64,000 bases of DNA from Brevundimonas guildfordensis (GTDB taxonomy: Bacteria > Pseudomonadota > Alphaproteobacteria > Caulobacterales > Caulobacteraceae), in NCBI RefSeq assembly GCF_014836405.1, contig NZ_JACSQU010000001.1:1240001-1304000 (forward strand), read 5' to 3'. Position 1 is the stretch's first letter; the number at the start of each line of letters is the position of its first letter. The position numbers and the translations under genes are program-made. Under the pieces are notes generated by a model. That model saw only the letters and a program-made list of their open reading frames with translations. It was not told where the DNA came from and made no database searches. Below are positions 18,137-25,609 of the stretch, in pieces.

Positions 18137-19696
18137 ATGAATCGACGGGAACTGGGCCTTGGCGTCGCTACGACAAGCCTGACGCTGGCCGCTGCGGGCG
18201 GCGCAATGGCCCAGACGCGCACGACTGACCCCCAGGTTTTCATCGCCGGTTTCGACGCTCAGGCCGGACGCCTGCCTGCGGCCCAGCAGGCTGAAGTCCG
18301 CGCCGTCTACGAACTGACCCAGGGCAAGCCGATCTGGACCGCCGACCGCCTGCGCGTGCTGCAGGAAGTTGCTGCCGGGGCCGAGCGCCACGGCCTGCCG
18401 GCCGGAGATTTCTTCGACTTCGTCGGCCTGGCCGCCGACCGTGAAACGGCCGAGATCCGCACCACCGCCGCCGCCCTGGCCTACGCCCGGGTCTTGGCCG
18501 AGGGCCGCATCCGGCCCGAGACGGTCGAGGAACTGTGGGAGATGCAGAAAAACAGCGTTGACCTGCCGCGCGGCCTGGTCGACGCCGTCGCCGCCAACAA
18601 GCTGAGCCAATGGTTCGATGCCCTGCCCCCGACGGACCTTGGCTACACCAATCTGTCGGCCGGGTACGCCCGCTATCGCCGCATCGCCCGCGAGGGCGGC
18701 TGGCCCGCCTTCCGTCTGGACAGCGGCACGATTGAACCGGGGACCAGCGATCCGCGCATGCCCGCCCTCGTCGCTCGGTTGGCCGCCGAGGGCGATCTGA
18801 GCGCCGCCAACGCCCAGCGCCTGAAAGGCAATCTGGCTTACGGCCCTGAGTTGCAGCAGGCGGTGCGCAGCTTCCAGACCCGCCACGGCCTGGGCGCCGA
18901 CGGCCGCATCGGCGCGGCCACCCAGCGCTCGCTGACCGCGACGGCCGAGGATCGCGCGCGTCAGATCGCCCTGAACCTGGAACGCCGCCGCTGGCTGAAG
19001 CGCGACCTGAACCCCGAGCGCATCGAGGTCAACACCGCCGCCGCCATCATGGTCTACTGGAAGGACGGCAAGCCGGTTCACTCCAACCGCGTCATCGTCG
19101 GCACCGCGGCCAACCAGACGCCCAGCCTTGAAAAGCCCTTCGCCTCGGTCGTGGCCAACCCGCCGTGGACGGTGCCGATGGGGATCGCGCGTCGCGAAAT
19201 CCTGCCCAAAGGTCCCGGCTACCTCGCCGCCAACGACATGTACGTGAACGCCGACGGCTGGGTCGTGCAACGCGCCGGCCCGAAGTCGTCGCTGGGCAAT
19301 GTGAAGTTCGAGCTGCAGGACAGCTACGCCATCTTCCTGCACGACACCCCGGCCAAGCACGCCTTCAACCTGTCGGTGCGCCAGCGCAGCCACGGCTGCG
19401 TGCGGGTGCAGGACGCCATTGGTTTCGCCCGCCTGCTGCTGTCGCCCGACGCCACGCGCCTCGCCACCTTCGACGAGGCGCAAGCCAGCGGCGAGACCAA
19501 GCGGGTGACCACCGGCCGCAACATTGGCGTGCGCCTGCTGTACTGGACCGCCTTCGTCGACGGCCAGGGCCGCGTCGCCTTCCGCGAGGATGTCTACAAG
19601 CGTGACGCCAAGCTGGCCCAAGCGCTCGGCATCGCCGTCAACCTGCCGCAGGTGGTGGCCGACGCCCCGATCGACCCGGACGAAGTGACGCCTTAA
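18137..19696 (+). CDS. L,D-transpeptidase of the YcbB type with peptidoglycan-binding domain
   Basis: A 519-residue periplasmic cell-wall enzyme. The leader MNRRELGLGVATTSLTLAAAGGAMA holds a twin Arg and may use Tat or Sec. A peptidoglycan-binding domain (PELQQAVRSFQTRHGLGADG) precedes the YkuD catalytic domain, with active Cys in SHGCVRVQD and conserved His in FLHDTP. It would make 3-3 cross-links or attach proteins to peptidoglycan. The ATG at 18137 was preferred to an in-frame one at 18065. A palindromic repeat follows the stop. Confidence 0.9.
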   Translation: MNRRELGLGVATTSLTLAAAGGAMAQTRTTDPQVFIAGFDAQAGRLPAAQQAEVRAVYELTQGKPIWTADRLRVLQEVAAGAERHGLPAGDFFDFVGLAADRETAEIRTTAAALAYARVLAEGRIRPETVEELWEMQKNSVDLPRGLVDAVAANKLSQWFDALPPTDLGYTNLSAGYARYRRIAREGGWPAFRLDSGTIEPGTSDPRMPALVARLAAEGDLSAANAQRLKGNLAYGPELQQAVRSFQTRHGLGADGRIGAATQRSLTATAEDRARQIALNLERRRWLKRDLNPERIEVNTAAAIMVYWKDGKPVHSNRVIVGTAANQTPSLEKPFASVVANPPWTVPMGIARREILPKGPGYLAANDMYVNADGWVVQRAGPKSSLGNVKFELQDSYAIFLHDTPAKHAFNLSVRQRSHGCVRVQDAIGFARLLLSPDATRLATFDEAQASGETKRVTTGRNIGVRLLYWTAFVDGQGRVAFREDVYKRDAKLAQALGIAVNLPQVVADAPIDPDEVTP

Positions 19697-19708
19697 GCCG
19701 CCCTTGGC

Positions 19709-19837
19709 TTTCCTCCCCATTTCATGGGGAGGGGGACCACGAAGTGGTGGAGGGGCTTACGGCGGCGGAACCAAGCAGCCCCTCCGTCTCGTCGCTTGCA
19801 GCGCCGATCCACCTCCCCATTGCATGGGGAGGAGAAG
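19709..19837 (+). repeat. Palindromic intergenic repeat, copy 2
   Basis: A 129-bp copy of the element at 15641-15770, in the same orientation, again filling a convergent gap. Its second hairpin is ACCAC-GAA-GTGGT, where copy 1 has ACCGC-GAA-GCGGT. Two bases changed together, keeping the stem. End hairpins keep CTCCCCAT/ATGGGGAG with different loops (TTC, TGC). Confidence 0.9.
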
Positions 19838-19839
19838 CC

Positions 19840-20373
19840 TTAGCCGAAGGCGGCGCGCAGCAGGTCCATCTGGCTCTGCACCGGATTGGCGGAGGTCGTC
19901 GCCGGCTCGACATACATCTGTCGATCCAGGTGCAGGACGCGGTCGTAAAGCTTCTCGGCCCGCACGGCGTATTCGATCAGGGCGATCGGCAGGTCGCCGC
20001 GACGCGGCTCCGTCTCGATGCGGCGATCGGCCAGCCGGTAGCGGGGATCGCCCGCCGCCTCGGCGCTCATGTCCTGTTCGCGCACGGCGCGCTGGACCAG
20101 CAGCCACGAAGCGATCTGCATCAGCCGCGTGGTCAGCTTCATGCTCTCGCCCGCATAGGACAGGGCCGCCGCCCGCGATAGCAGGCGCGAGTCCTGGCGA
20201 CCGTCCCCGTCCAGATAGGCGGCGGTCTCCTCGACCAGTTCCATGCCTTCGCGGAACGTCCGCTCGAACAGCTCGGAGCGGGCGAAATCCAGCACTTCGG
20301 CTCCGGACAGGCCTGCCGGGCTCAGATTGGCTTCAATGGCGGTCACAGGCGTCCATCCAAGAATTTCATGCAT
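19840..20373 (-). CDS. rcdA: RcdA-family protein (DUF1465), regulator of CtrA degradation
   Basis: A mostly helical protein of about 177 residues. Its helices (LFERTFREGMELVEETAAYL and ALSYAGESMKLTTRLMQIAS) match DUF1465, the family of Caulobacter RcdA. RcdA is an adaptor that helps ClpXP degrade CtrA in the swarmer-to-stalked transition. The start is uncertain: the listed ATG at 20373 or a GTG at 20346. A DUF1192 gene lies upstream on the same strand. Function is transferred from the family. Confidence 0.8.
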   Translation of the reverse strand: MHEILGWTPVTAIEANLSPAGLSGAEVLDFARSELFERTFREGMELVEETAAYLDGDGRQDSRLLSRAAALSYAGESMKLTTRLMQIASWLLVQRAVREQDMSAEAAGDPRYRLADRRIETEPRRGDLPIALIEYAVRAEKLYDRVLHLDRQMYVEPATTSANPVQSQMDLLRAAFG

Positions 20374-20451
20374 CCGCTGGCTGCAATCGTCATGCCACGG
20401 AAGTCGCCTCTTCGGGAGAGGGCGGTAAAAACCATCCCCAGCCGCCGTCTC

Positions 20452-20673
20452 TCAGCGGAAGTTGAAGAGCGCATCGGCGGCGCTGCGTTGCGACGACTTG
20501 CCGTCGATGGCCGCCTTGCAACGGGCGATCTCGGCCTCAAGAGCGGCGATCCGCTCCTGAAGTTCGTCCACGGCGTAGAGGTCCAGGTCTTCGCGGCCCA
20601 GGGCGGCGATCGCCTCGCCCCGCTGCGGCCGGGGCTCCAGATCTTCGAAACTCAACCTCGCCTCCTTGGCCAT
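20452..20673 (-). CDS. DUF1192 family small coiled-coil protein
   Basis: A 73-residue protein with a coiled coil (ELQERIAALEAEIARCKAAI) and a conserved C-terminal ADALFNF motif typical of DUF1192. No function is known for this alphaproteobacterial family. It lies directly upstream of rcdA on the same strand, about 80 bp away, so the two may be cotranscribed. Confidence 0.8.
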   Translation of the reverse strand: MAKEARLSFEDLEPRPQRGEAIAALGREDLDLYAVDELQERIAALEAEIARCKAAIDGKSSQRSAADALFNFR

Positions 20674-20737
20674 TGAGGGCGCGAACCCCTATGTGAACGC
20701 CGCATTGAAGAGGAATGCAAGCAAGGGAGGCTCCGCC

Positions 20738-21709
20738 ATGCAGGCCATAGAGATCGAAAACGGACGCGGCCCCGCCGACGCCCTGCGCCTGACGACGCGC
20801 CCCCTGCCCGTTCCGGCTCCCGGCGAGATCCGCATCCGAATGCGGGCTGCCGGGGTCAACCGCCCCGACATTGTCCAGCGTGAGGGCCGCTATCCGCCCC
20901 CGCCGGGCGCCTCGGACATCCTGGGATTGGAGGTCGCCGGCGAAGTCGAGGCCGTGGGCGACGGCGTGACGCGCTGGGCCGTCGGCGACCGGGTCTGCGC
21001 CTTGCTGGGCGGCGGCGGCTATGCGGAGTACGCCGTGGTCGACGCCCGGCATGCCCTGCCGATCCCCGACGGTCTCGACTTCGTGCAGGCCGCAGCCCTG
21101 CCTGAGACCGCCTTCACCGTCTTCGCCAATGTCTTTGAGGGCGGCGGGCTAAAGGCGGGCGAGACCCTGCTGATCCACGGCGCCACCAGCGGCATCGGCG
21201 TGATGGCGATCCAGATGGCCAAGGCGGCCGGCGCCCGCGTCATCGCCACCTCGCGCGGTGCCGCCAAGGCCGAGGCCGCGCGCGCCCTGGGCGCCGACGT
21301 CAGCCTGGACGCGACTCAGGACGACCTGGCCGCCGCCATCAAAGAGGCAGGCGGCGTCGACGTGGTGCTGGACATGGTGGGTTCGGCCTATGCCGAACTG
21401 AACCTTAACGCCCTGAAGCCAGGCGGGCGCTGGGTGGTGATCGCCACCCTGACCGGAGCCAAGGCCGAGGTCGACCTGATGCGCATCATGCTGAAGCGTA
21501 TCGTGCTCACCGGCTCGACCCTGCGCAGCCGCCCCGCCGACGAAAAGGCGCGCCTGGCCGCCGCGATCGAAGCGACCGTCTGGCCTTGGGTCGCTGCCGG
21601 CGCCGTCAAGGCGCAGGTGGAGGCGACCTTCCCTCTGGCCCAAGCCGCCGCCGCGCACGCCCATCTGGAAGCCGGGTCCCACGTCGGCAAGATCGTGCTG
21701 CTGCCCTGA
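20738..21709 (+). CDS. NAD(P)H quinone oxidoreductase (zinc-independent MDR family)
   Basis: A 323-residue medium-chain dehydrogenase fold protein. It has the quinone-reductase N-terminal block AAGVNRPDIVQREGRYPPPPG, the Rossmann motif IHGATSGIGVMAIQMAKAAG and VLDMVGSAY. No zinc-binding cysteines are present. The family includes PIG3-like quinone reductases, and the electron acceptor is not defined. The ATG at 20738 follows an AAGGGAGG site. A perfect-stem terminator follows. Confidence 0.87.
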   Translation: MQAIEIENGRGPADALRLTTRPLPVPAPGEIRIRMRAAGVNRPDIVQREGRYPPPPGASDILGLEVAGEVEAVGDGVTRWAVGDRVCALLGGGGYAEYAVVDARHALPIPDGLDFVQAAALPETAFTVFANVFEGGGLKAGETLLIHGATSGIGVMAIQMAKAAGARVIATSRGAAKAEAARALGADVSLDATQDDLAAAIKEAGGVDVVLDMVGSAYAELNLNALKPGGRWVVIATLTGAKAEVDLMRIMLKRIVLTGSTLRSRPADEKARLAAAIEATVWPWVAAGAVKAQVEATFPLAQAAAAHAHLEAGSHVGKIVLLP

Positions 21710-21716
21710 TAAAGAA

Positions 21717-21744
21717 AAGGCGGGAGACCGAAGCCTCCCGCCTT
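21717..21744. terminator. Terminator between convergent genes
   Basis: AAGGCGGGAG (21717-21726) pairs perfectly with CTCCCGCCTT (21735-21744), 8-base loop. It can serve both the quinone reductase and the crystallin-like gene. Confidence 0.75.
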
Positions 21745-21767
21745 CACCATCGAACCGTTGTTACAGC

Positions 21768-22397
21768 CTACCAGCGACCGCCGGCGCGAGCCGGGCGCAG
21801 GGACGAGATCTTGTCGTTCATGCCCGTATTGCGCAGGTCGCGGACATCGCCGCGCACGACCTCGCAGCGCCCGCGGTAGTTGGCGTCTTCGCAAACTTCC
21901 CACGAGCCGCGCGACAGGCGGATCGAGCTGATCGCGTCGTTCATGCCGACATTGCGCAGGTTCGGGATCTCGTCGCGGAAGCTCATCGACTGGCCGCGAT
22001 AATTGGCGTCGCGGTAGACGGTGATCGAGGACTGATTCCAGCCGCTGCCCTGACCGGGGCGATCGTCATTCCAGCCGCCGCCGGGACGGCCCGGGCGGCC
22101 GCTGTTCTCGAAATCGCCCTGCACGCGGCCGCAGGCCAGCCGGCCGTCGCGGTTGACGATCTCGTCGTTGGAGCAGCGCGACAGCTCGATCGAAGTTTCG
22201 CGAACGTTGCCGCGCATGTCGCGACAATCCGCATAGAGCCGGCCACGGTTCACATAGGAGCCGGTGCAGCTTTGCGTGTAGGAGCCGCGCGGCGCGCCGC
22301 GCGTCTGGGCCTGCGCTTCAGCCGTGCCCACGTTGACGACGGAGAAGCCGCCCGCCGCCATGACCAAACCTGCCGCTGCAACCACGAACTTCTTCAT
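21768..22397 (-). CDS. Secreted CVNH plus beta/gamma-crystallin domain protein
   Basis: A 209-residue exported protein. After a signal peptide (MKKFVVAAAGLVMAAGGFSV...), residues about 38-95 resemble half a cyanovirin-N repeat (QSCTGSYVNRGRLYADC, TSIELSRC, IVNRDGRLACG). A Gly-rich linker leads to a two-motif beta/gamma-crystallin domain at about 122-205. Both crystallin motifs end with NDAISS (153-158) and NDKISS (194-199), the classic calcium-binding pattern NDxxSS. CVNH domains can bind sugars, so a surface or matrix role is plausible. The combination is unusual enough to check. Confidence 0.75.
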   Translation of the reverse strand: MKKFVVAAAGLVMAAGGFSVVNVGTAEAQAQTRGAPRGSYTQSCTGSYVNRGRLYADCRDMRGNVRETSIELSRCSNDEIVNRDGRLACGRVQGDFENSGRPGRPGGGWNDDRPGQGSGWNQSSITVYRDANYRGQSMSFRDEIPNLRNVGMNDAISSIRLSRGSWEVCEDANYRGRCEVVRGDVRDLRNTGMNDKISSLRPARAGGRW

Positions 22398-22452
22398 GAC
22401 ACGGTCTCCCTAGAGGTCTCTTCCGGCGCACAACGCGCCCTGGTCCTGAATG

Positions 22453-22470
22453 TTCATCAGTTCAGATGAA
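22453..22470. promoter_or_regulatory. Inverted repeat between the crystallin-like gene and trcR
   Basis: TTCATC-AGTTCA-GATGAA, a 6-bp perfect inverted repeat with a 6-base centre, sits between divergent starts. It may be an operator; no known consensus is matched. Confidence 0.35.
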
Positions 22471-22607
22471 CCTTTGCTGTACGGTCCCGACAGACGACGT
22501 TTTCATTTCGAGCGAAATCACCTATAACGGGTCTCTCGCGCCCGGCCGAAAAGGTCGGGCGCCGTCGATTCAAACGCCCGTTTTTCGGGCCGCAACCGCC
22601 GGGATCC

Positions 22608-23279
22608 ATGCCCATGACCGACATCCTGATGCCCAAGGCCACCGCGGTCTGGCTGGTGGACAACACCTCGCTCTCGTTTGAGCAGATCGCCGACTTCTGC
22701 GGCCTGCACCCGCTGGAGGTGCGCGGCATCGCCGACGGCGACGTGGCTCGCGACATCCGCGGCGCCGACCCCATCGTCAACGGCCAGCTGACCCGCGAAG
22801 AGCTGGACAAGGCCCAGAACGACGCGAACTACCGCATGAAGGCCGTGGTCAGCCGCCACGCCGAACTGCTGAAGCCGGCCAAGTCGGGTCCGAAGTACAC
22901 GCCGGTGTCGCGCCGTCAGGACCGCCCGGACGCCATCATGTGGTTCGTCCGCAACCACCCCGAAGTGACCGACGCTCAGATCGCCAAGCTGCTGGGCACC
23001 ACCAAGGCCACCATCGAGAGCGTGCGCAACCGCACCCACTGGAACTCGGCCAACATCAAGCCGGTCGACCCGGTGAGCCTGGGGCTCACGGGCCAGCTGC
23101 AGCTGGATGATGTGGTCCGCAAGGCTGCTGACAAGAAGGCCAAGGACGACGCCAAGAACGGCGTCCTGCAACCCATCGCGGCCGAGCCCGAGCCGGAAGT
23201 CGTCGTCGAAGACACCGAAGAAGAATACGGCATGGGCGCCGATCACACCGCTGAATCGGTGTTCGGCTCGCGCGACTGA
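22608..23279 (+). CDS. trcR: Cell-cycle transcriptional regulator TrcR (DUF1013 family)
   Basis: A 223-residue cytosolic protein. Its helix-rich core (LSFEQIADFCGLHPLEVRGI; HPEVTDAQIAKLLGTTKATI) is typical of the DUF1013/TrcR family found in alphaproteobacteria and annotated as a cell-cycle transcriptional regulator. An acidic C-terminal tail ends the protein. Its start is ATG at 22608 or 22614. A GCCCG-TTTTT-CGGGC hairpin is present in the leader. A 13-bp-stem terminator follows. Confidence 0.82.
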   Translation: MPMTDILMPKATAVWLVDNTSLSFEQIADFCGLHPLEVRGIADGDVARDIRGADPIVNGQLTREELDKAQNDANYRMKAVVSRHAELLKPAKSGPKYTPVSRRQDRPDAIMWFVRNHPEVTDAQIAKLLGTTKATIESVRNRTHWNSANIKPVDPVSLGLTGQLQLDDVVRKAADKKAKDDAKNGVLQPIAAEPEPEVVVEDTEEEYGMGADHTAESVFGSRD

Positions 23280-23306
23280 TCCTTTCGGTTCGTCGACGAA
23301 TTCAAA

Positions 23307-23343
23307 ACGGCCCCGGAAGAGCGATCTTCCGGGGCCGTCGTCG
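23307..23343. terminator. Strong terminator between trcR and the DUF465 gene
   Basis: ACGGCCCCGGAAG (23307-23319) pairs perfectly with CTTCCGGGGCCGT (23326-23338), followed by CGTCGTTTT. Confidence 0.85.
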
Positions 23344-23363
23344 TTTTCAGATGGGGCGCCGCG

Positions 23364-23537
23364 TCAGTGAGCGCGGGCTTCCAGGCTGCTGATCTCTTCC
23401 TTAAGTCGAAGCTTTCGCTGCTTCATCTCCCTGAGGTGTGTCGGGTCCGCGGAGGGGCGGCGCATCTCCTGCTGGATGGTCTCATCCAGCGACCGATGCC
23501 GATTACCCAGTTCGCGAATACGAGCCTCGATGGTCAT
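23364..23537 (-). CDS. DUF465 (YdcH-like) small protein
   Basis: A 57-residue coiled-coil protein (MTIEARIRELGNRHRSLDE... to EISSLEARAH) matching DUF465. Start at 23537 is preceded by GGAGG at the right distance; an upstream start would add a leader unlike the family. Function unknown. A related gene lies at 24773. Confidence 0.8.
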   Translation of the reverse strand: MTIEARIRELGNRHRSLDETIQQEMRRPSADPTHLREMKQRKLRLKEEISSLEARAH

Positions 23538-23651
23538 GGCTTGCGCCTCCATGTGTAAGGGACCACTACACTGAGCGCCCGGTTCGGCGGGGTGTGGAAT
23601 CACATTGCAGTGACCCTTGCCGCTCCGGACACGGAGAGATTGGAGGCGAAT

Positions 23652-24269
23652 TTGGCCGATGTTGTGAACTCCACCGTTCGGGCGCCAGCGCCCTCTCGGC
23701 TAGTCGTTGGAATCTCTGGCGCTTCCGGAGTCGTTTATGGCGCGCGCGTGCTGGATGCGCTGCGCGAACTGGGCGTCGAGAGCCATCTGGTCGTCACCCG
23801 CGCCGCCCTGCTCACATTGTCGCAGGAGACCGATCTCACCCCCGACGAACTGACGGCCAAGGCCGACGTGGTCCATCGGCTCAATGACGTGGGCGCCACC
23901 ATTTCCTCCGGCTCCTTCCGCACCCTGGGAATGATCGTGGCGCCTTGCTCGGTGCGGACGATGAGCGAGATCGCCACCGGCGTGACCTCGACGCTTCTGA
24001 CCCGCGCCGCCGACGTGACGCTGAAGGAGCGCCGCCCGCTGGTGCTGATGGTGCGCGAAACGCCGCTGCACCTGGGCCATCTGCGCACCATGACGGCCCT
24101 GGCCGAGATGGGCGCCGTCATCGCCCCGCCCCTGCCCGCCTTCTACGCCCGGCCCGAAAGCCTGGAGCAGATGATCGACCAGTCCGTCGGGCGGGCGCTG
24201 GACGTCTTTGGTCTGGACTGGGCGCCGGTGCGGCGCTGGGAAGGGCTGAAGGGCGGGATCGAGGCATGA
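23652..24269 (+). CDS. ubiX: Flavin prenyltransferase UbiX
   Basis: A 205-residue enzyme that makes prenylated FMN, the cofactor of UbiD decarboxylase in ubiquinone synthesis. It has VGISGASGVVYGARVLDAL near the start, the conserved GSFRTLGMIVAPCSVRTMSEIA and RRPLVLMVRETPL. The start is uncertain: I chose TTG at 23652 because GGAGG lies five bases upstream; a GTG at 23592 adds 20 residues. The next gene overlaps its stop by four bases. Confidence 0.9.
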   Translation: MADVVNSTVRAPAPSRLVVGISGASGVVYGARVLDALRELGVESHLVVTRAALLTLSQETDLTPDELTAKADVVHRLNDVGATISSGSFRTLGMIVAPCSVRTMSEIATGVTSTLLTRAADVTLKERRPLVLMVRETPLHLGHLRTMTALAEMGAVIAPPLPAFYARPESLEQMIDQSVGRALDVFGLDWAPVRRWEGLKGGIEA

Positions 24270-24736
24270 GCGACGACCTGTGGACCTGGGCCTGCGCCGC
24301 CTACGCCGCGCCGGGGGTGAGCGAGGCCTGCCTGTCGCTGCAGGACTATCACGAGCAGAACGTGCCCCTGCTGCTGTGGGCGGCCTGGACCGCCGTCACC
24401 GGCCGGCGCCCGGACGAAGAGACGATCGAGGCCGCCTGCGACACGGCGCGCGCCTGGCAGACGACCACTATCGCGCCGCTGCGCGCGGTGCGACGCACCT
24501 TGAAAGGGCCGGTGCCGGACCTCGAGACCGAGGCCCGCCTGGCTGTGCGCGAGCAGGTGAAGGCCGCTGAACTAGCGGCCGAGCGCCATCTTCTGGAAAG
24601 CCTGCAGGGCCTGTCCCCCGCCCCTTCCGGCGCTGCGCGTCCGGCCGTGGACGCCATGGCCGACGCGGCGCGCCTGTGGGACCGCGTGGTGCCGCGACCG
24701 GGGCTGACAACCCTGGCCGACCTGCTTCCGAGCTGA
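24266..24736 (+). CDS. TIGR02444/DUF2390 family protein
   Basis: A 156-residue helical protein. WACAAYAAPGVSEACLSLQDYH and NVPLLLWAAWTAVTGRRPDEE match the TIGR02444 family of unknown function. Its ATG overlaps the ubiX TGA, so it is translationally coupled and probably cotranscribed. Its task near ubiX is not known. Confidence 0.8.
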   Translation: MSDDLWTWACAAYAAPGVSEACLSLQDYHEQNVPLLLWAAWTAVTGRRPDEETIEAACDTARAWQTTTIAPLRAVRRTLKGPVPDLETEARLAVREQVKAAELAAERHLLESLQGLSPAPSGAARPAVDAMADAARLWDRVVPRPGLTTLADLLPS

Positions 24737-24772
24737 CCCCGGCTCAGCTATAATCGCCTGGTCCGGGGCCCG

Positions 24773-25000
24773 ATGATGAACGACGACGAACCTTACCTGT
24801 CCGAAGAAGACGAGGCGCTGCGCGCCGAGTTGACCCGCCTGCTGCAGGAGCACGCCGACCTCGACGCCTCGATCGAGGCGCTGGGCCATATGCCTGCGCC
24901 CGATCAGCTGATGATCGCCCGGCTCAAGCGCAAGAAGCTGGCCCTGCGCGACGACATCGTGAAGCTGCAGGATCAAATCCTGCCCGACATCATCGCCTAG
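24773..25000 (+). CDS. DUF465 (YdcH-like) small protein
   Basis: A 75-residue protein with the DUF465 heart LLQEHADLDASIEALGHMP and RLKRKKLALRDDI. It follows the TIGR02444 gene on the same strand. Its stop overlaps the end of the convergent Lrp/AsnC gene by four bases. A paralogue lies at 23364. Function unknown. Confidence 0.82.
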   Translation: MMNDDEPYLSEEDEALRAELTRLLQEHADLDASIEALGHMPAPDQLMIARLKRKKLALRDDIVKLQDQILPDIIA

Positions 25001-25470
25001 AGCGGCAGGACCGAGGTATCCTTGACCTCTTCCATCACGGCGTAGGTTCGCGTCTCGCGCACGCCGGGCATGGTGATCAGGGTGTCGGCCAGGAAGACGC
25101 GATAGGCGGCCATGTCCTTCATCCGCACCTTGACCAGATAGTCGAAGCCGCCGGCCACCATGTGGCACTCCAGCACCTCGGGCGAGCGCCGGATGCGGTC
25201 GGCGAATTGGTCAAAGATGTCCGAGGTCGTGCGGTCCAGCAGCACCTCGATGAAAATCAGCAGTTCCCGCTCGGCGAACTTCGGATCGATCAGGGCCGTA
25301 TAGCCGACGATCACGCCCCGTTCGCGCAGGCGGCGCACCCGCTCAAAACATGATGACGCCGACATGTTGCAGGCGGAGGCCAGGTCCTGGTTGGTGATGC
25401 GGCCATCCTGCTGCAACACCCTCAAGATGCGGCGATCCGCGTCATCCAACTTGTAATCCGCTGTGCTCAT
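24997..25470 (-). CDS. Lrp/AsnC family transcriptional regulator
   Basis: A 157-residue regulator. An N-terminal winged HTH (LDDADRRILRVLQQDGRITN; ERVRRLRERGVIVGY) is followed by a RAM ligand-binding domain (FDYLVKVRMKDMAAYRVFL). The start at 25470 follows AAGGGGGAG. Lrp-type regulators sense amino acids. It lies next to a peptidase, TonB receptor and amidohydrolase set, so control of that locus is possible but unproven. Confidence 0.87.
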   Translation of the reverse strand: MSTADYKLDDADRRILRVLQQDGRITNQDLASACNMSASSCFERVRRLRERGVIVGYTALIDPKFAERELLIFIEVLLDRTTSDIFDQFADRIRRSPEVLECHMVAGGFDYLVKVRMKDMAAYRVFLADTLITMPGVRETRTYAVMEEVKDTSVLPL

Positions 25471-25609
25471 GCGCGGCTCCCCCTTACGCATCTACCCCAC
25501 TCCAACTTTGTCAAACCGCCTGCTGATCCGCAATGGACCAGCAGGCGGGCAGACCGCGATCTGGGAGGAAATCGTCGGCCAGAAGATCGCCTATGTGGAA
25601 AAGGCCCGC

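Noticed and set aside
17708..19720. 670-codon minus-strand ORF over rpmE and the L,D-transpeptidase
   Set aside because: Both real genes on the plus strand have strong motifs; this is a long shadow frame with no recognisable domain.
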